Assembly (NCBI GenBank): GCA_964448285.1 | Contig: CAYUWG010000074.1 | Coordinates: 1-17,782, forward strand | Origin: CAYUWG01 sp964448285 | GTDB taxonomy: Bacteria; Bacteroidota; Ignavibacteria; SZUA-365 | DNA: 17,782 bases | Direction of reading: 5' to 3' | In this document: positions 7,048-14,183 of the stretch, one piece after another | Numbering within the stretch: position 1 is the first letter of the stretch | Layout of the letters: each line of letters begins with the position of its first letter | Notes under the pieces: generated by a model | Told to the model about the DNA's origin: nothing | What the model saw: the letters and a program-made list of their open reading frames with translations, nothing else | Databases searched by the model: none | Made by a program: the position numbers and the translations under genes

Positions 7048-7526
7048 TGGATCCAAGAATCGGATATGGATACGACGTGCATCGACTCGAAAAGGGAAGG
7101 ACTCTCGTTTTAGGGGGCGTAATCATTACGGATGAAATCGGTCCGGTAGCGCATTCCGATGGCGATGTATTACTCCATGCGATCTGCGATGCGCTCCTCG
7201 GTGCTGCTGCACTCGGTGATATCGGGACACATTTTCCGGATTCCGATCCGCGTTTCAAGGGTATCTCCAGCCTGTCACTTCTCAAGCAAGTGCATGAGCG
7301 TATCAGCAAATCGTTTCGTGTGGGCAACGTCGATGCTACCATCATTTTAGAAAGGCCGAAGGTTATGCGCTTTGCCGATGCGATGAGAAAGAACATAGCA
7401 TCGTGTCTTCAAATCGATCCGACCTGTGTTTCGGTGAAAGCCACAACATCCGAAGGGCTTGGGTTCATAGGCAGTGGTCTCGGAATCGCCGCTCATGCCG
7501 TCGCGATCGTTTTTCCGGTGCAGTGA
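7047..7526 (+). CDS. ispF: 2-C-methyl-D-erythritol 2,4-cyclodiphosphate synthase
   Basis: IspF cyclises CDP-ME 2-phosphate to MEcPP with release of CMP, the fifth step of the non-mevalonate isoprenoid pathway, as a cytoplasmic homotrimer. The 159-residue length is typical. The zinc ligands appear in RIGYGYDVHRL (D10, H12) and AHSDGDVLLHA (H44). Further family blocks are GDIGTHFPDSDPRFKG, VDATIILERPK and VKATTSEGLGFIGSGLGIAAHAV. The ATG overlaps the acylphosphatase stop by one base, and the next start follows the stop after one base, so it is surely in an operon. Its neighbours (DedA, PAP2 phosphatase) belong to families linked to the isoprenoid carrier undecaprenyl phosphate. Confidence 0.97.
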   Translation: MDPRIGYGYDVHRLEKGRTLVLGGVIITDEIGPVAHSDGDVLLHAICDALLGAAALGDIGTHFPDSDPRFKGISSLSLLKQVHERISKSFRVGNVDATIILERPKVMRFADAMRKNIASCLQIDPTCVSVKATTSEGLGFIGSGLGIAAHAVAIVFPVQ

Positions 7527-7527
7527 A

Positions 7528-8145
7528 ATGGGAATTGAAGAGATCGTCGTTTCACTTTCGCAAATCGATCTGCTCTATGTCTATGCCGCTGTTTTCTTCA
7601 TCGCATTCATCGAAAACATCTTCCCGCCATTTCCATCGGATGTCATCGTAGTGTTTGTCGGCTCTCTCATTGCGATTGGGAAAGGAAGCGTTCTCATCAC
7701 GGTCGCTCTGGCGACACTTGGCAGCACGGTCGGATTCATGACGATGTACAGCATCGGTTACCGGTTTGATCATTCGCTCATCGAAGCAGGGAAAATCCGG
7801 TGGATCTCGCGTGATGTCGTTGAGAAAGTCAACGCGTGGTTCGCCAAGTACGGCTATGCAGTGATTATCGTTAACCGGTTTCTCGCAGGGACGCGCGCAA
7901 TCGTTTCGTTCTGCGCGGGCATGGCAAGCATGAAGTTCGCTCCGACGACCATGCTTTCAGCAGCCAGCGCTCTCGTATGGAACAGTATCCTTGTTTCCTT
8001 CGGCATTGCCGTCGGCGAAAACTGGCGTGTCATCGGCGAGTACCTTGCGACGTACAGCACTGTCGTGAGCATCGTGATCGCGGTTTTGATTCTCGCAGGC
8101 GTTATCCGCTACTTCATCATGAGAAAGAAATCGAAGGCGTCATAA
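7528..8145 (+). CDS. DedA-family membrane protein
   Basis: This 205-residue inner-membrane protein of the DedA/SNARE-associated/VTT family starts at ATG 7528, one base after the ispF stop; the longer open frame only overlaps ispF. Hallmarks are FIAFIENIFPPFPSDVIVV, with the acidic residue before the conserved Pro pair, the glycine-rich membrane block TLGSTVGFMTMYSIGYRF, and WFAKYGYAVIIVNRFLAGTR, with the conserved Arg pair in the re-entrant region. AGMASMKFAPTTML and late hydrophobic helices follow, and the tail is basic. Some members of this family recycle undecaprenyl phosphate across the membrane and support proton-motive-force homeostasis. A carrier-lipid role fits the next gene (PAP2), but DedA families vary in substrate. 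Confidence 0.92.
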   Translation: MGIEEIVVSLSQIDLLYVYAAVFFIAFIENIFPPFPSDVIVVFVGSLIAIGKGSVLITVALATLGSTVGFMTMYSIGYRFDHSLIEAGKIRWISRDVVEKVNAWFAKYGYAVIIVNRFLAGTRAIVSFCAGMASMKFAPTTMLSAASALVWNSILVSFGIAVGENWRVIGEYLATYSTVVSIVIAVLILAGVIRYFIMRKKSKAS

Positions 8146-8154
8146 GGATGAAAG

Positions 8155-8721
8155 ATGCCTGAATGGTTGAACTCGATCGATGTCGCGCTATTTCGATTCG
8201 GCAATGAAGCCCTATCGAATCCGTTGTTCGATGTCATCTTCCCCTTTATCACAGAAATCCGTTCCATGGCGATTCCCTATGCGGTGGCGTTGCTTTCTGT
8301 GATGATTCTTTTCAAGAAACGCGGCATCGTCGTTGTGGTCCTTGCCGTTATCGCAGTAGGGATTGGCGACCAATTGAACTCCTTCGCTTTGAAACCTCTG
8401 TTCGAGCGCATGCGACCATGCGCAACGCTGGAAGGTGTTCGCCTCCTCGTTGATTGCGGTGCCGGGAAGTCGTTCCCATCGTCACATGCGGTGAACAACT
8501 TTGCCGCGGCGTGCGTGTTTGCACTTCGCTTTCCACAGTCACGATGGTATGTCTATTCCTTTGCCGCACTCGTTGCCTTTTCGCGCGTCTATGTCGGCGT
8601 CCACTATCCGATCGACATTCTTACCGGAGCATTGCTCGGAGTTGCCATTGGCTTTATCGTCGTTCTGAGTGCTGATTATCTGCACACGAGTTTCAGTAGA
8701 AAGAAGGCTAAGTCGTCATGA
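8155..8721 (+). CDS. PAP2-superfamily membrane phosphatase (undecaprenyl-diphosphatase-like)
   Basis: This 188-residue multi-span membrane protein has all three acid-phosphatase motifs of the PAP2 family: K80-x6-R87P (KPLFERMRP), PSSH at 108-111 and SR-x5-H-x3-D at 143-154. H111 and H150 are the predicted nucleophile-cycle residues, and six hydrophobic segments surround them. Small PAP2 proteins of this kind often dephosphorylate undecaprenyl diphosphate, as in the BcrC and PgpB groups, though phosphatidylglycerol-phosphate or lipid A phosphates are alternatives. It starts 9 nt after dedA, with AAGGATGAAAG upstream. Its stop overlaps the lnt start (ATGA, 8718-8721). Confidence 0.92.
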   Translation: MPEWLNSIDVALFRFGNEALSNPLFDVIFPFITEIRSMAIPYAVALLSVMILFKKRGIVVVVLAVIAVGIGDQLNSFALKPLFERMRPCATLEGVRLLVDCGAGKSFPSSHAVNNFAAACVFALRFPQSRWYVYSFAALVAFSRVYVGVHYPIDILTGALLGVAIGFIVVLSADYLHTSFSRKKAKSS

Positions 8722-10304
8722 CCATGAGGAAGAAAATTCTTTACTCCGTGTTCACCGGATTGCTGCTGGGCTTGTCATTTCCTCCGATCGAGTTTGGTTT
8801 TCTGCCGTTCATTGCGTTCATCACTCTCCTCTATGTTGTAGGGCAGTCGGAAAGCAAATGGGAAGTGTTCAAGTACAGCTATTTAGCCTTCCTCGTCATG
8901 AATCTCCTGACGATTTACTGGATCAGCGGCTGGTGGGGCGACGATCCATGGTTGAAGGTTGCCGGCGTTGCCGTGAACCTCGTCAATCCACTGCTGTTTA
9001 CTGTACCGATGATCTTTCTGTATGCGCTGAAGAAACGTGTCGGAATGAAAACGGCATTGCTCAGCTTTCCATTTATCTGGGTTTCTTTCGAATGGATCGC
9101 CCATTTGCCTGAGCTTTCCTTTCCATGGCATTTACTCGCGAACACGCAGACCTATCGAATCGAAGCCATTCAGTTCATCGAATACACAGGCGCATTCGGT
9201 CTCTCTTTTCACATCGCACTTGTCAATGCATTCATTGCCCGGCACCTGATGGTGAACGGATTGTTTTCACGCCAAAACCTAAAAATGCTTGGCGTCCTTC
9301 TCGCGATCGTCTTTATCCCTGTGATCTATGGGGCTGTCATCATCCATTCTGCAGATGAGAATAACAATTCGATGCGAATTGGAATTGCACAGCCCGACAT
9401 CGATCCCTATGCGAAATGGTCCGAAGGGGAATCACCGTTGGATAAAGTCCGGAATCTCATGAGCCTGTACGATACGATCGTAGAGAAGAGCAAACCCGAC
9501 CTCGTGCTTTTTCCCGAAACAGCGTTTCCGTTTCTCTTGCTTCAGCCATCATACGCTCAGGAGTATGAGCTTCTCAAGTCGAATGTTGATAGCGCCGGAG
9601 TGCCTTTGCTCACAGGCTTTGCTGACATTCGATGGTACGAAGCAGATCCGCCGGCAAGCGCACGCAAAGTGAAGGACGGTGAATTCTGGTACCAAACGTT
9701 CAACTCGTCGCTTCTCATAGAGCCGTGGTCATCGGTGCGGCAGGTGTATCATAAGTCGAAGCTCACACCACTCGCAGAGCGCATCCCGTATCTCGATGCG
9801 ATGCCGTTCCTGCAAGACGTGCTCACATGGGGTGTCGGAATCAGCAACTGGGGTCTTGGTAACGACACAACGGTGTTTCAGCTTGATCGTGGTCCAAGGA
9901 TTTGGGCGATGATATGCTACGAGACACTCTATCCCGAATTCGTTTCCGAATTTTCTGAGCGAAGTGCGAATGTGTTTGCCGTCATCACGAACGACGGATG
10001 GTTCGACAATACGAGCGGTCCATATCAGCTCATGCAATACACCGTGCTCCGCGCGGTTGAGAATCGCAAAGCCGTCGCTCGTTGTACAAACAATGGAATC
10101 AGTTGCTTCATCGATAAGCACGGTAGAGTATCGCAGCAAACGAAGTTTGGGACGCGAGCCTGGATTACCGGAACAGTCGAACTGAACGATGAACGAACGT
10201 TCTATTCACGCTACGGGGACTGGTTTGCGTCCGGGTGCTTCATATACTCGGTAGTGGTCTTCGTCTATTTTGCCGTTCGAAGGAGAAAGACTGAACATGA
10301 TTGA
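8718..10304 (+). CDS. lnt: Apolipoprotein N-acyltransferase
   Basis: Lnt transfers the third acyl chain from a phospholipid to the N-terminal cysteine of lipoproteins at the outer face of the inner membrane. The 528 residues show an N-terminal membrane region (about 1-208, including SFPPIEFGFLPFIAF and FPFIWVSFEWI) and a C-terminal nitrilase-like periplasmic domain with the triad E267 (LFPETAFPF), K346 (YHKSKLTPLAE) and C400 (MICYETLYPEF). TNDGWFDNTSGPYQLMQYTVLRAVENR is the normal continuation of the active site. A last hydrophobic helix (501-520) precedes the basic tail RRRK. The protein implies a diderm with triacylated lipoproteins. It overlaps both neighbours, by 4 bp upstream and 8 bp downstream. 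Confidence 0.97.
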   Translation: MTMRKKILYSVFTGLLLGLSFPPIEFGFLPFIAFITLLYVVGQSESKWEVFKYSYLAFLVMNLLTIYWISGWWGDDPWLKVAGVAVNLVNPLLFTVPMIFLYALKKRVGMKTALLSFPFIWVSFEWIAHLPELSFPWHLLANTQTYRIEAIQFIEYTGAFGLSFHIALVNAFIARHLMVNGLFSRQNLKMLGVLLAIVFIPVIYGAVIIHSADENNNSMRIGIAQPDIDPYAKWSEGESPLDKVRNLMSLYDTIVEKSKPDLVLFPETAFPFLLLQPSYAQEYELLKSNVDSAGVPLLTGFADIRWYEADPPASARKVKDGEFWYQTFNSSLLIEPWSSVRQVYHKSKLTPLAERIPYLDAMPFLQDVLTWGVGISNWGLGNDTTVFQLDRGPRIWAMICYETLYPEFVSEFSERSANVFAVITNDGWFDNTSGPYQLMQYTVLRAVENRKAVARCTNNGISCFIDKHGRVSQQTKFGTRAWITGTVELNDERTFYSRYGDWFASGCFIYSVVVFVYFAVRRRKTEHD

Positions 10305-11328
10305 TTTACGCAGCGACACCGTGACAAAACCGACACAAGCTGTACGCGATGTAATAGCGAATGCATTCGTGGGTGATGACGTGTATGGCGAGGATCCATC
10401 TGTAAATGCTCTACAGAGTGAAATGGCATCTCTTTTCGGGAAGGAGGCGGGGCTGTTCGTACCGTCAGGTGTCATGAGTAATCAGCTTGCAATCAAAGCA
10501 CATACAAGCCCGGGAGATGAAGTGATTGTTGAATACGACGCACATGTTTTTCAATATGAAACTGCTGCGCCATCGATGCTGTCCTCAGTACAAATTCATC
10601 CGATACACGGGAGACGCGGCATCCTCGATGTCGATGTCGTGCGCGACGCCATTCGTTCCTCTGAATATTACTATCCAAAAACACGACTGGCATGTATCGA
10701 GAACACGCACAACAGAGCGGGTGGCACCGTCTATCCTTTGGAAGCAGCGATGGCGCTTTATGAATTGATGCAGCAACGTGGCGTCAAAGTCCACCTTGAT
10801 GGAGCGCGTATTTGGAATGCTCATGTCAAAACGAATATCCCTCTTCGCGAGTACGGAAAATATGCCGACTCGGTATCCGTTTGCTTTTCGAAGGGATTAG
10901 GTGCTCCGGTTGGCTCGATGCTCCTCGGTACGAATGAGTTGATTGAAAAAGCGAGAAAGTACCGCAAGATTTTCGGAGGAGGAATGAGGCAGGCGGGTAT
11001 ACTTGCCGCGGCTGCGCAATACGTCGTTAGAAATCATCTTCTACTATTGCTATTGGATCACGAACGCGCGGGACGCTTTGCCAAAGAGCTGTCCAGGATT
11101 CCCACGATCGCTGTCAGTCCTGATGACGTGGAAACCAACATCGTCATGTTCGCACCATCAAATACGAAAGCCGACCTCGAATACATCATGAAGAAATTCA
11201 GTGAGAGGGGATTGCTCTTGGGATTCGGCTCAAGCCGTTCGTTTCGTGCGGTCTTTCATCTCGATATTTCCGATGAAGATACGGATTTCGCTCTTTCAAT
11301 CATTCATGACACTCTCGGTGAGTTATGA
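10297..11328 (+). CDS. ltaE: Low-specificity L-threonine aldolase
   Basis: This PLP enzyme cleaves L-threonine or allo-threonine to glycine and acetaldehyde in the cytoplasm. The 343-residue product starts at ATG 10297 (MIDLRSDTVTKPT, the classic N-terminus), preceded by AAGGAG at 10280-10285. Other blocks are VGDDVYGEDPSVN, FVPSGVMSNQLA, the stacking His83 (DAHVFQYE), ENTHNRAGGTVYP, HLDGARIWNA and the PLP lysine K199 in CFSKGLGAPVGS. The extra nine codons of open frame upstream are overlap with lnt, whose stop lies at 10302-10304. It shares an operon with the thioesterase gene through an ATGA junction. There is no functional link to the envelope genes that I can see. Confidence 0.94.
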   Translation: MIDLRSDTVTKPTQAVRDVIANAFVGDDVYGEDPSVNALQSEMASLFGKEAGLFVPSGVMSNQLAIKAHTSPGDEVIVEYDAHVFQYETAAPSMLSSVQIHPIHGRRGILDVDVVRDAIRSSEYYYPKTRLACIENTHNRAGGTVYPLEAAMALYELMQQRGVKVHLDGARIWNAHVKTNIPLREYGKYADSVSVCFSKGLGAPVGSMLLGTNELIEKARKYRKIFGGGMRQAGILAAAAQYVVRNHLLLLLLDHERAGRFAKELSRIPTIAVSPDDVETNIVMFAPSNTKADLEYIMKKFSERGLLLGFGSSRSFRAVFHLDISDEDTDFALSIIHDTLGEL

Positions 11329-11777
11329 AATTCGACCTGTCCCTGTTCAAGCATCATTACACTTTTCGTGTCCGGTTCCATCACGTGGACCGGCAGGACG
11401 TCGTTCATTCCATCCGGTACTTCTACTTCTTTGACGAAGCTCGTCTCGAATATTTACGGACGATTGGCTTTCCCTTGAACAAGAACACATTCATCAACGA
11501 GAACAAATTCTACGTCGTGCGGAACATCTGCGATTATTTCGGCGCCGCTGAGTTCGATGACGAACTGGATTTACTCACGCGGATCGCTTTCGTGAAAAAC
11601 TCCTCCATCGGTTATGAGCATTTAGCGATTAGGAAGCGCGACGGAGCAATCCTCGTTTCATGTACGCACATAGTCGTGTACGTGAATGCGCAGAATGACA
11701 AACCTGAACGCGTGCCGGATAACATCCGGGAAATGATTAAAAACTATGAGGGGGATTCAGTCGAATTCCGTGCGTGA
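11325..11777 (+). CDS. Hotdog-fold acyl-CoA thioesterase (4HBT/YbgC type)
   Basis: The product has 150 residues and a single hotdog domain. The signature VRFHHVDRQDVVHSIRYF (16-33), followed by DEARLEYLR, aligns with the YbgC/4-hydroxybenzoyl-CoA thioesterase pattern. D22 stands at the catalytic aspartate. The usual GG after it is QD here, and the usual Asn before Tyr is Arg, so the acyl specificity may differ. The later strands LLTRIAFVKNSSIGYEHLAIR and ILVSCTHIVVYVN fit the fold. It probably hydrolyses a short acyl-CoA in the cytoplasm. The start is ATGA-coupled to the threonine aldolase. The gene closes the operon with two in-frame stops (TGA TAG, 11775-11780), and only 21 bp separate it from the converging decarboxylase gene. 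Confidence 0.88.
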   Translation: MKFDLSLFKHHYTFRVRFHHVDRQDVVHSIRYFYFFDEARLEYLRTIGFPLNKNTFINENKFYVVRNICDYFGAAEFDDELDLLTRIAFVKNSSIGYEHLAIRKRDGAILVSCTHIVVYVNAQNDKPERVPDNIREMIKNYEGDSVEFRA

Positions 11778-11798
11778 TAGCGCTTGCAAATCAAAGGC

Positions 11799-12341
11799 TT
11801 AAGGGAGAAGGATTGCACAAGAGACAACCGTCGTCCATAGTCCTTTCTTTCCTTCAGCAGATTGGGTGACGTTGAACGTTCGGAAGATTTTTCCGCTGCT
11901 CTTGTACACTTGCTCGCGTTCATCCCAAGCCGTATCCGGAACGAAATCGACACCGAGTGTTGTCGCAAGCATGGTAGCAGCGAGGTCTTCCGCATATTCG
12001 CCTGCGACTTTACCCGTTTCTCCGAATGGATGATGTTCCGAGAGATAACCGTACGTCGTACCATCTGTCGGTAACGCGACGCCGATCGAAGCGGCAACGA
12101 GTCTGTTGGCTTCATTGGTTGCGGTGCGCGCCATTACGGCAAACGTGATCTGGCCCGGTTCGAGAACCTTTATGCCTTCTTTGGGAGGGATGATCTTGCA
12201 CTTTGCCGGATAGATGCTGGAGACCGTGACGATATTCTGTTGTTCGATATCGGCTGCTCGCAGAGCAAGCTCGAACGATTGCAGATATTCTTTATGCCGT
12301 CCGACACCTTTGGTGAAGAAGATTTTCGTTGGTACAAACAC
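11799..12341 (-). CDS. pdaD: Pyruvoyl-dependent arginine decarboxylase
   Basis: PvlArgDC turns arginine into agmatine, an entry to putrescine and spermidine. The 180-residue proenzyme cleaves itself at a Ser-Ser bond, and the new N-terminal serine becomes the pyruvoyl group. The site here is VTVSSIYPAKC, with S41-S42 as the predicted cleavage. Family blocks are FFTKGVGRHKEYLQSFELAL, EPGQITFAVMART, NRLVAASIGVALP, YGYLSEHHPFGET, AEDLAATMLATTLG, FNVTQSAEGKKGLWTTVV. The match to Chlorobium-type enzymes is close. The start is a GTG at 12341, with GGAG 8 nt upstream (12353-12350). It is the last gene after smpB and tyrS. No agmatinase or agmatine deiminase is in the window. Confidence 0.95.
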   Translation of the reverse strand: MFVPTKIFFTKGVGRHKEYLQSFELALRAADIEQQNIVTVSSIYPAKCKIIPPKEGIKVLEPGQITFAVMARTATNEANRLVAASIGVALPTDGTTYGYLSEHHPFGETGKVAGEYAEDLAATMLATTLGVDFVPDTAWDEREQVYKSSGKIFRTFNVTQSAEGKKGLWTTVVSCAILLP

Positions 12342-12379
12342 GGTTATGTCTCCATGATTTCGTTTCGTTGAAAGAGTTG

Positions 12380-13594
12380 TTAATGCCGAACGACCTTCAG
12401 GAATCGCCGCTTGCCGACTTTCAATACAAGTTCGTGTTCCTGAGGAAAAATTTCTGTCGGGTCGCTGATCTTCCGCTCGTTCATGCTCACGGCGGATTGT
12501 TGCATGAGCCTGCGGCCTTCGCCTTTCGATGATATGAGTCCTGCATCGAGCAGGACATCTAACACCGTGCGCTCCTCGGAAAGCGGGAAGGAATACTCCT
12601 CCATTTCCTCCGGTGCGAGTTTCTGCTTGAAGACACGGTCGAAATGCTCTTCTGCAGTTGACGACGCCTGATCATTGTGATAGAATGCAACGATGGTACG
12701 CGCAAGAAGACGCTTGTAATCCCGTGGATTCTCACCCTGTTGCATCGACTGTGCGATGCTTGCGATTTCCCTTTGCGGTGTGTCTGTGACAAGTGTGAAA
12801 TACGGAATGATAAGCGAGTCGGGAATCGAAAGGACTTTGCCGTACATGTCCTCGGGTGAATCGTTGAACGCAATGTAGTTGTCAAGCGATTTGCTCATCT
12901 TCTCGACGCCATCCGTTCCTTCAAGCAAGGGCATGGTGAGAATGATCTGAGGCGCTTGCTCGTACTCACGCTGAATCTCTCTGCCGACGAGCAAATTGAA
13001 TTTCTGATCGGTGCCTCCCAATTCGACATCCGATCTGATCGCGACGGAATCCATCGCTTGCGCGAGAGGATAGAGGAATTCATGCACGGAAATCGGCTCC
13101 TGATTTTCGAAGCGCTTTTCGAACTCATCGCGTTCGAGCATGCGTGCGACGGTGTACTTCGAAGCAAGCCGTATCACATCACCAAACGTCATCGGGCCCA
13201 GCCATTCGGAATTGTAACGGATCGTCGTGCGCTCCGGATCGAGAATCGCGGAAGCCTGTTGGAAATAGCTTTCGCCGTTCTGTCGTGTCTCGTCCAACGT
13301 CAGTTGCGGGCGAGTCTTATTCTTCCCTGATGGATCGCCGATCATCGCCGTGAAGTCGCCCACGATAAGGACGGCCTGATGTCCAAGATCCTGAAAGTGG
13401 CGAAGCTTTCTTAAGACGACCGAATGTCCCAAGTGAAGATCAGGACGGCTTGGGTCGCAACCGAGCTTGACGATCAACGGCGTTGACGTTGTGCGTGAAC
13501 GTTCGAGCTTTTGCACCAATTCCTCTTCAGGAATGATCTCTGAAACGCCACGCCGGATGACGTCCATCTGTTCTGCGACCGGAGGAAAGGTCAT
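12380..13594 (-). CDS. tyrS: Tyrosyl-tRNA synthetase
   Basis: This class I synthetase attaches tyrosine to tRNA-Tyr in the cytoplasm. The 404-residue length and sequence fit the TyrS type-2 (TyrZ-like) branch. The HIGH-like motif is in DLHLGHSVVLRKLRHF, followed by IVGDFTAMIGDPSGKN. The tyrosine-pocket block VELGGTDQKFNLLVGRE and the KMSKS loop (GVEKMSKSLDNY) are intact. The C-terminus is an S4 RNA-binding domain (DVLLDAGLISSKGEGRRLMQQSAV to the end). The ATG at 13594 overlaps the smpB stop (ATGA on the minus strand), and the arginine decarboxylase start follows 38 nt after the tyrS stop, so all three are probably one transcript. Confidence 0.97.
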   Translation of the reverse strand: MTFPPVAEQMDVIRRGVSEIIPEEELVQKLERSRTTSTPLIVKLGCDPSRPDLHLGHSVVLRKLRHFQDLGHQAVLIVGDFTAMIGDPSGKNKTRPQLTLDETRQNGESYFQQASAILDPERTTIRYNSEWLGPMTFGDVIRLASKYTVARMLERDEFEKRFENQEPISVHEFLYPLAQAMDSVAIRSDVELGGTDQKFNLLVGREIQREYEQAPQIILTMPLLEGTDGVEKMSKSLDNYIAFNDSPEDMYGKVLSIPDSLIIPYFTLVTDTPQREIASIAQSMQQGENPRDYKRLLARTIVAFYHNDQASSTAEEHFDRVFKQKLAPEEMEEYSFPLSEERTVLDVLLDAGLISSKGEGRRLMQQSAVSMNERKISDPTEIFPQEHELVLKVGKRRFLKVVRH

Positions 13595-14058
13595 GCGACG
13601 TGTTTCCTCAGGATATCACGCGTGACTTCACGCTCCTTGATGGAATGACGTTTATCGTGGAGTTTCTTTCCCTTGCAGACGCCGAGAAGGATTTTCAGGT
13701 ATTGGCGCACGAAATACAGCTCGAGCGGTATCAACGTGAGGCCTTTCTCATTGACGAACTGCGCGAGCTTGCGAATCTCTTTCTTCGATGCGAGAAGTTT
13801 TCGGACACGCAACGGGTCGTGGTTGAAGATATTCCCTTTTTCAAACGGACTGATATGCATGTTATGGAGAAACAACTCACCGTTCTCGATAGTCGCATGT
13901 GCATCCTGCAGATTGACGTTTCTGTTTCGAACGGATTTCACCTCGGTTCCTTTGAGCACGATGCCCACTTCGAACGTATCGAGAACATGATATTCGTGAC
14001 GAGCCCTGCGGTTTTGAAGAATAGTAAGTGTATGATCAGTGGCTGACGCTTTGGTCAT
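13591..14058 (-). CDS. smpB: SsrA-binding protein SmpB
   Basis: SmpB binds tmRNA and delivers it to stalled ribosomes for trans-translation. The 155-residue length is normal. Signatures are RRARHEYHVLDTFEVGIVLKGTEVKSVR, VNLQDAHATIENGELFLHNMHISPF, RVRKLLASKKEI, GLTLIPLELYFV, and a basic tail with the KGKKLHDKRHSIKERE motif that enters the decoding channel. ATG 14058 is taken as the start. The longer frame from TTG 14067 begins inside the -10 box of the promoter, so it cannot be used from that transcript. The predicted transcription start lies within about two bases of this ATG, which makes the mRNA leaderless or nearly so. The stop overlaps tyrS. Confidence 0.96.
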   Translation of the reverse strand: MTKASATDHTLTILQNRRARHEYHVLDTFEVGIVLKGTEVKSVRNRNVNLQDAHATIENGELFLHNMHISPFEKGNIFNHDPLRVRKLLASKKEIRKLAQFVNEKGLTLIPLELYFVRQYLKILLGVCKGKKLHDKRHSIKEREVTRDILRKHVA

Positions 14059-14066
14059 CGGGCACA

Positions 14067-14095
14067 AGTATATTCAATGCAGTCTTTTCTTGCAA
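14067..14095 (-). promoter_or_regulatory. Sigma-70-like promoter of the smpB-tyrS-arginine decarboxylase operon
   Basis: On the minus strand TTGCAA (14095-14090) and TATACT (14072-14067) are separated by exactly 17 bp. The match is four of six for -35 and five of six for -10. Initiation is expected about 6-8 bases past the -10, at 14060-14058. That coincides with the smpB ATG. A 14-bp inverted repeat (14101-14114) lies just upstream of the -35. Confidence 0.72.
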
Positions 14096-14100
14096 TGCGG

Positions 14101-14114
14101 GCGTGACATCACGC
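14101..14114. repeat. Inverted repeat upstream of the smpB promoter, possible operator
   Basis: GCGTGA and TCACGC form a perfect 6-bp inverted repeat around CA. Its edge is 5 bp upstream of the smpB -35 and it lies in the 14059-14183 intergenic region shared with the divergent propeller gene, so it could serve either. A near copy (GCGTGACTTCACGC, 13620-13633) lies inside the 3' end of smpB. No regulator is assigned. Confidence 0.35.
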
Positions 14115-14183
14115 TCCGTCGGTTTCTGTTTGAAACGCGGTTGCGTACTTTGTCTTCATGTTGATGAGAGAAAAAGGTGAGAG

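Noticed and set aside
8669..9112. 147-codon + strand frame spanning the PAP2/lnt junction
   Set aside because: It is out of frame with both genes, and the lnt frame has full family motifs.
11778..11798. Possible terminator between the thioesterase and arginine decarboxylase genes
   Set aside because: CTTGCAAATC (11783-11792) and a GATTGCACAAG-like sequence downstream pair only imperfectly, and no T run follows.
13600..14046. 148-codon open frame on the + strand covering almost all of smpB
   Set aside because: It is antisense to a clear SmpB, has no recognisable domain or start signal, and follows the reverse-complement codon pattern of smpB.
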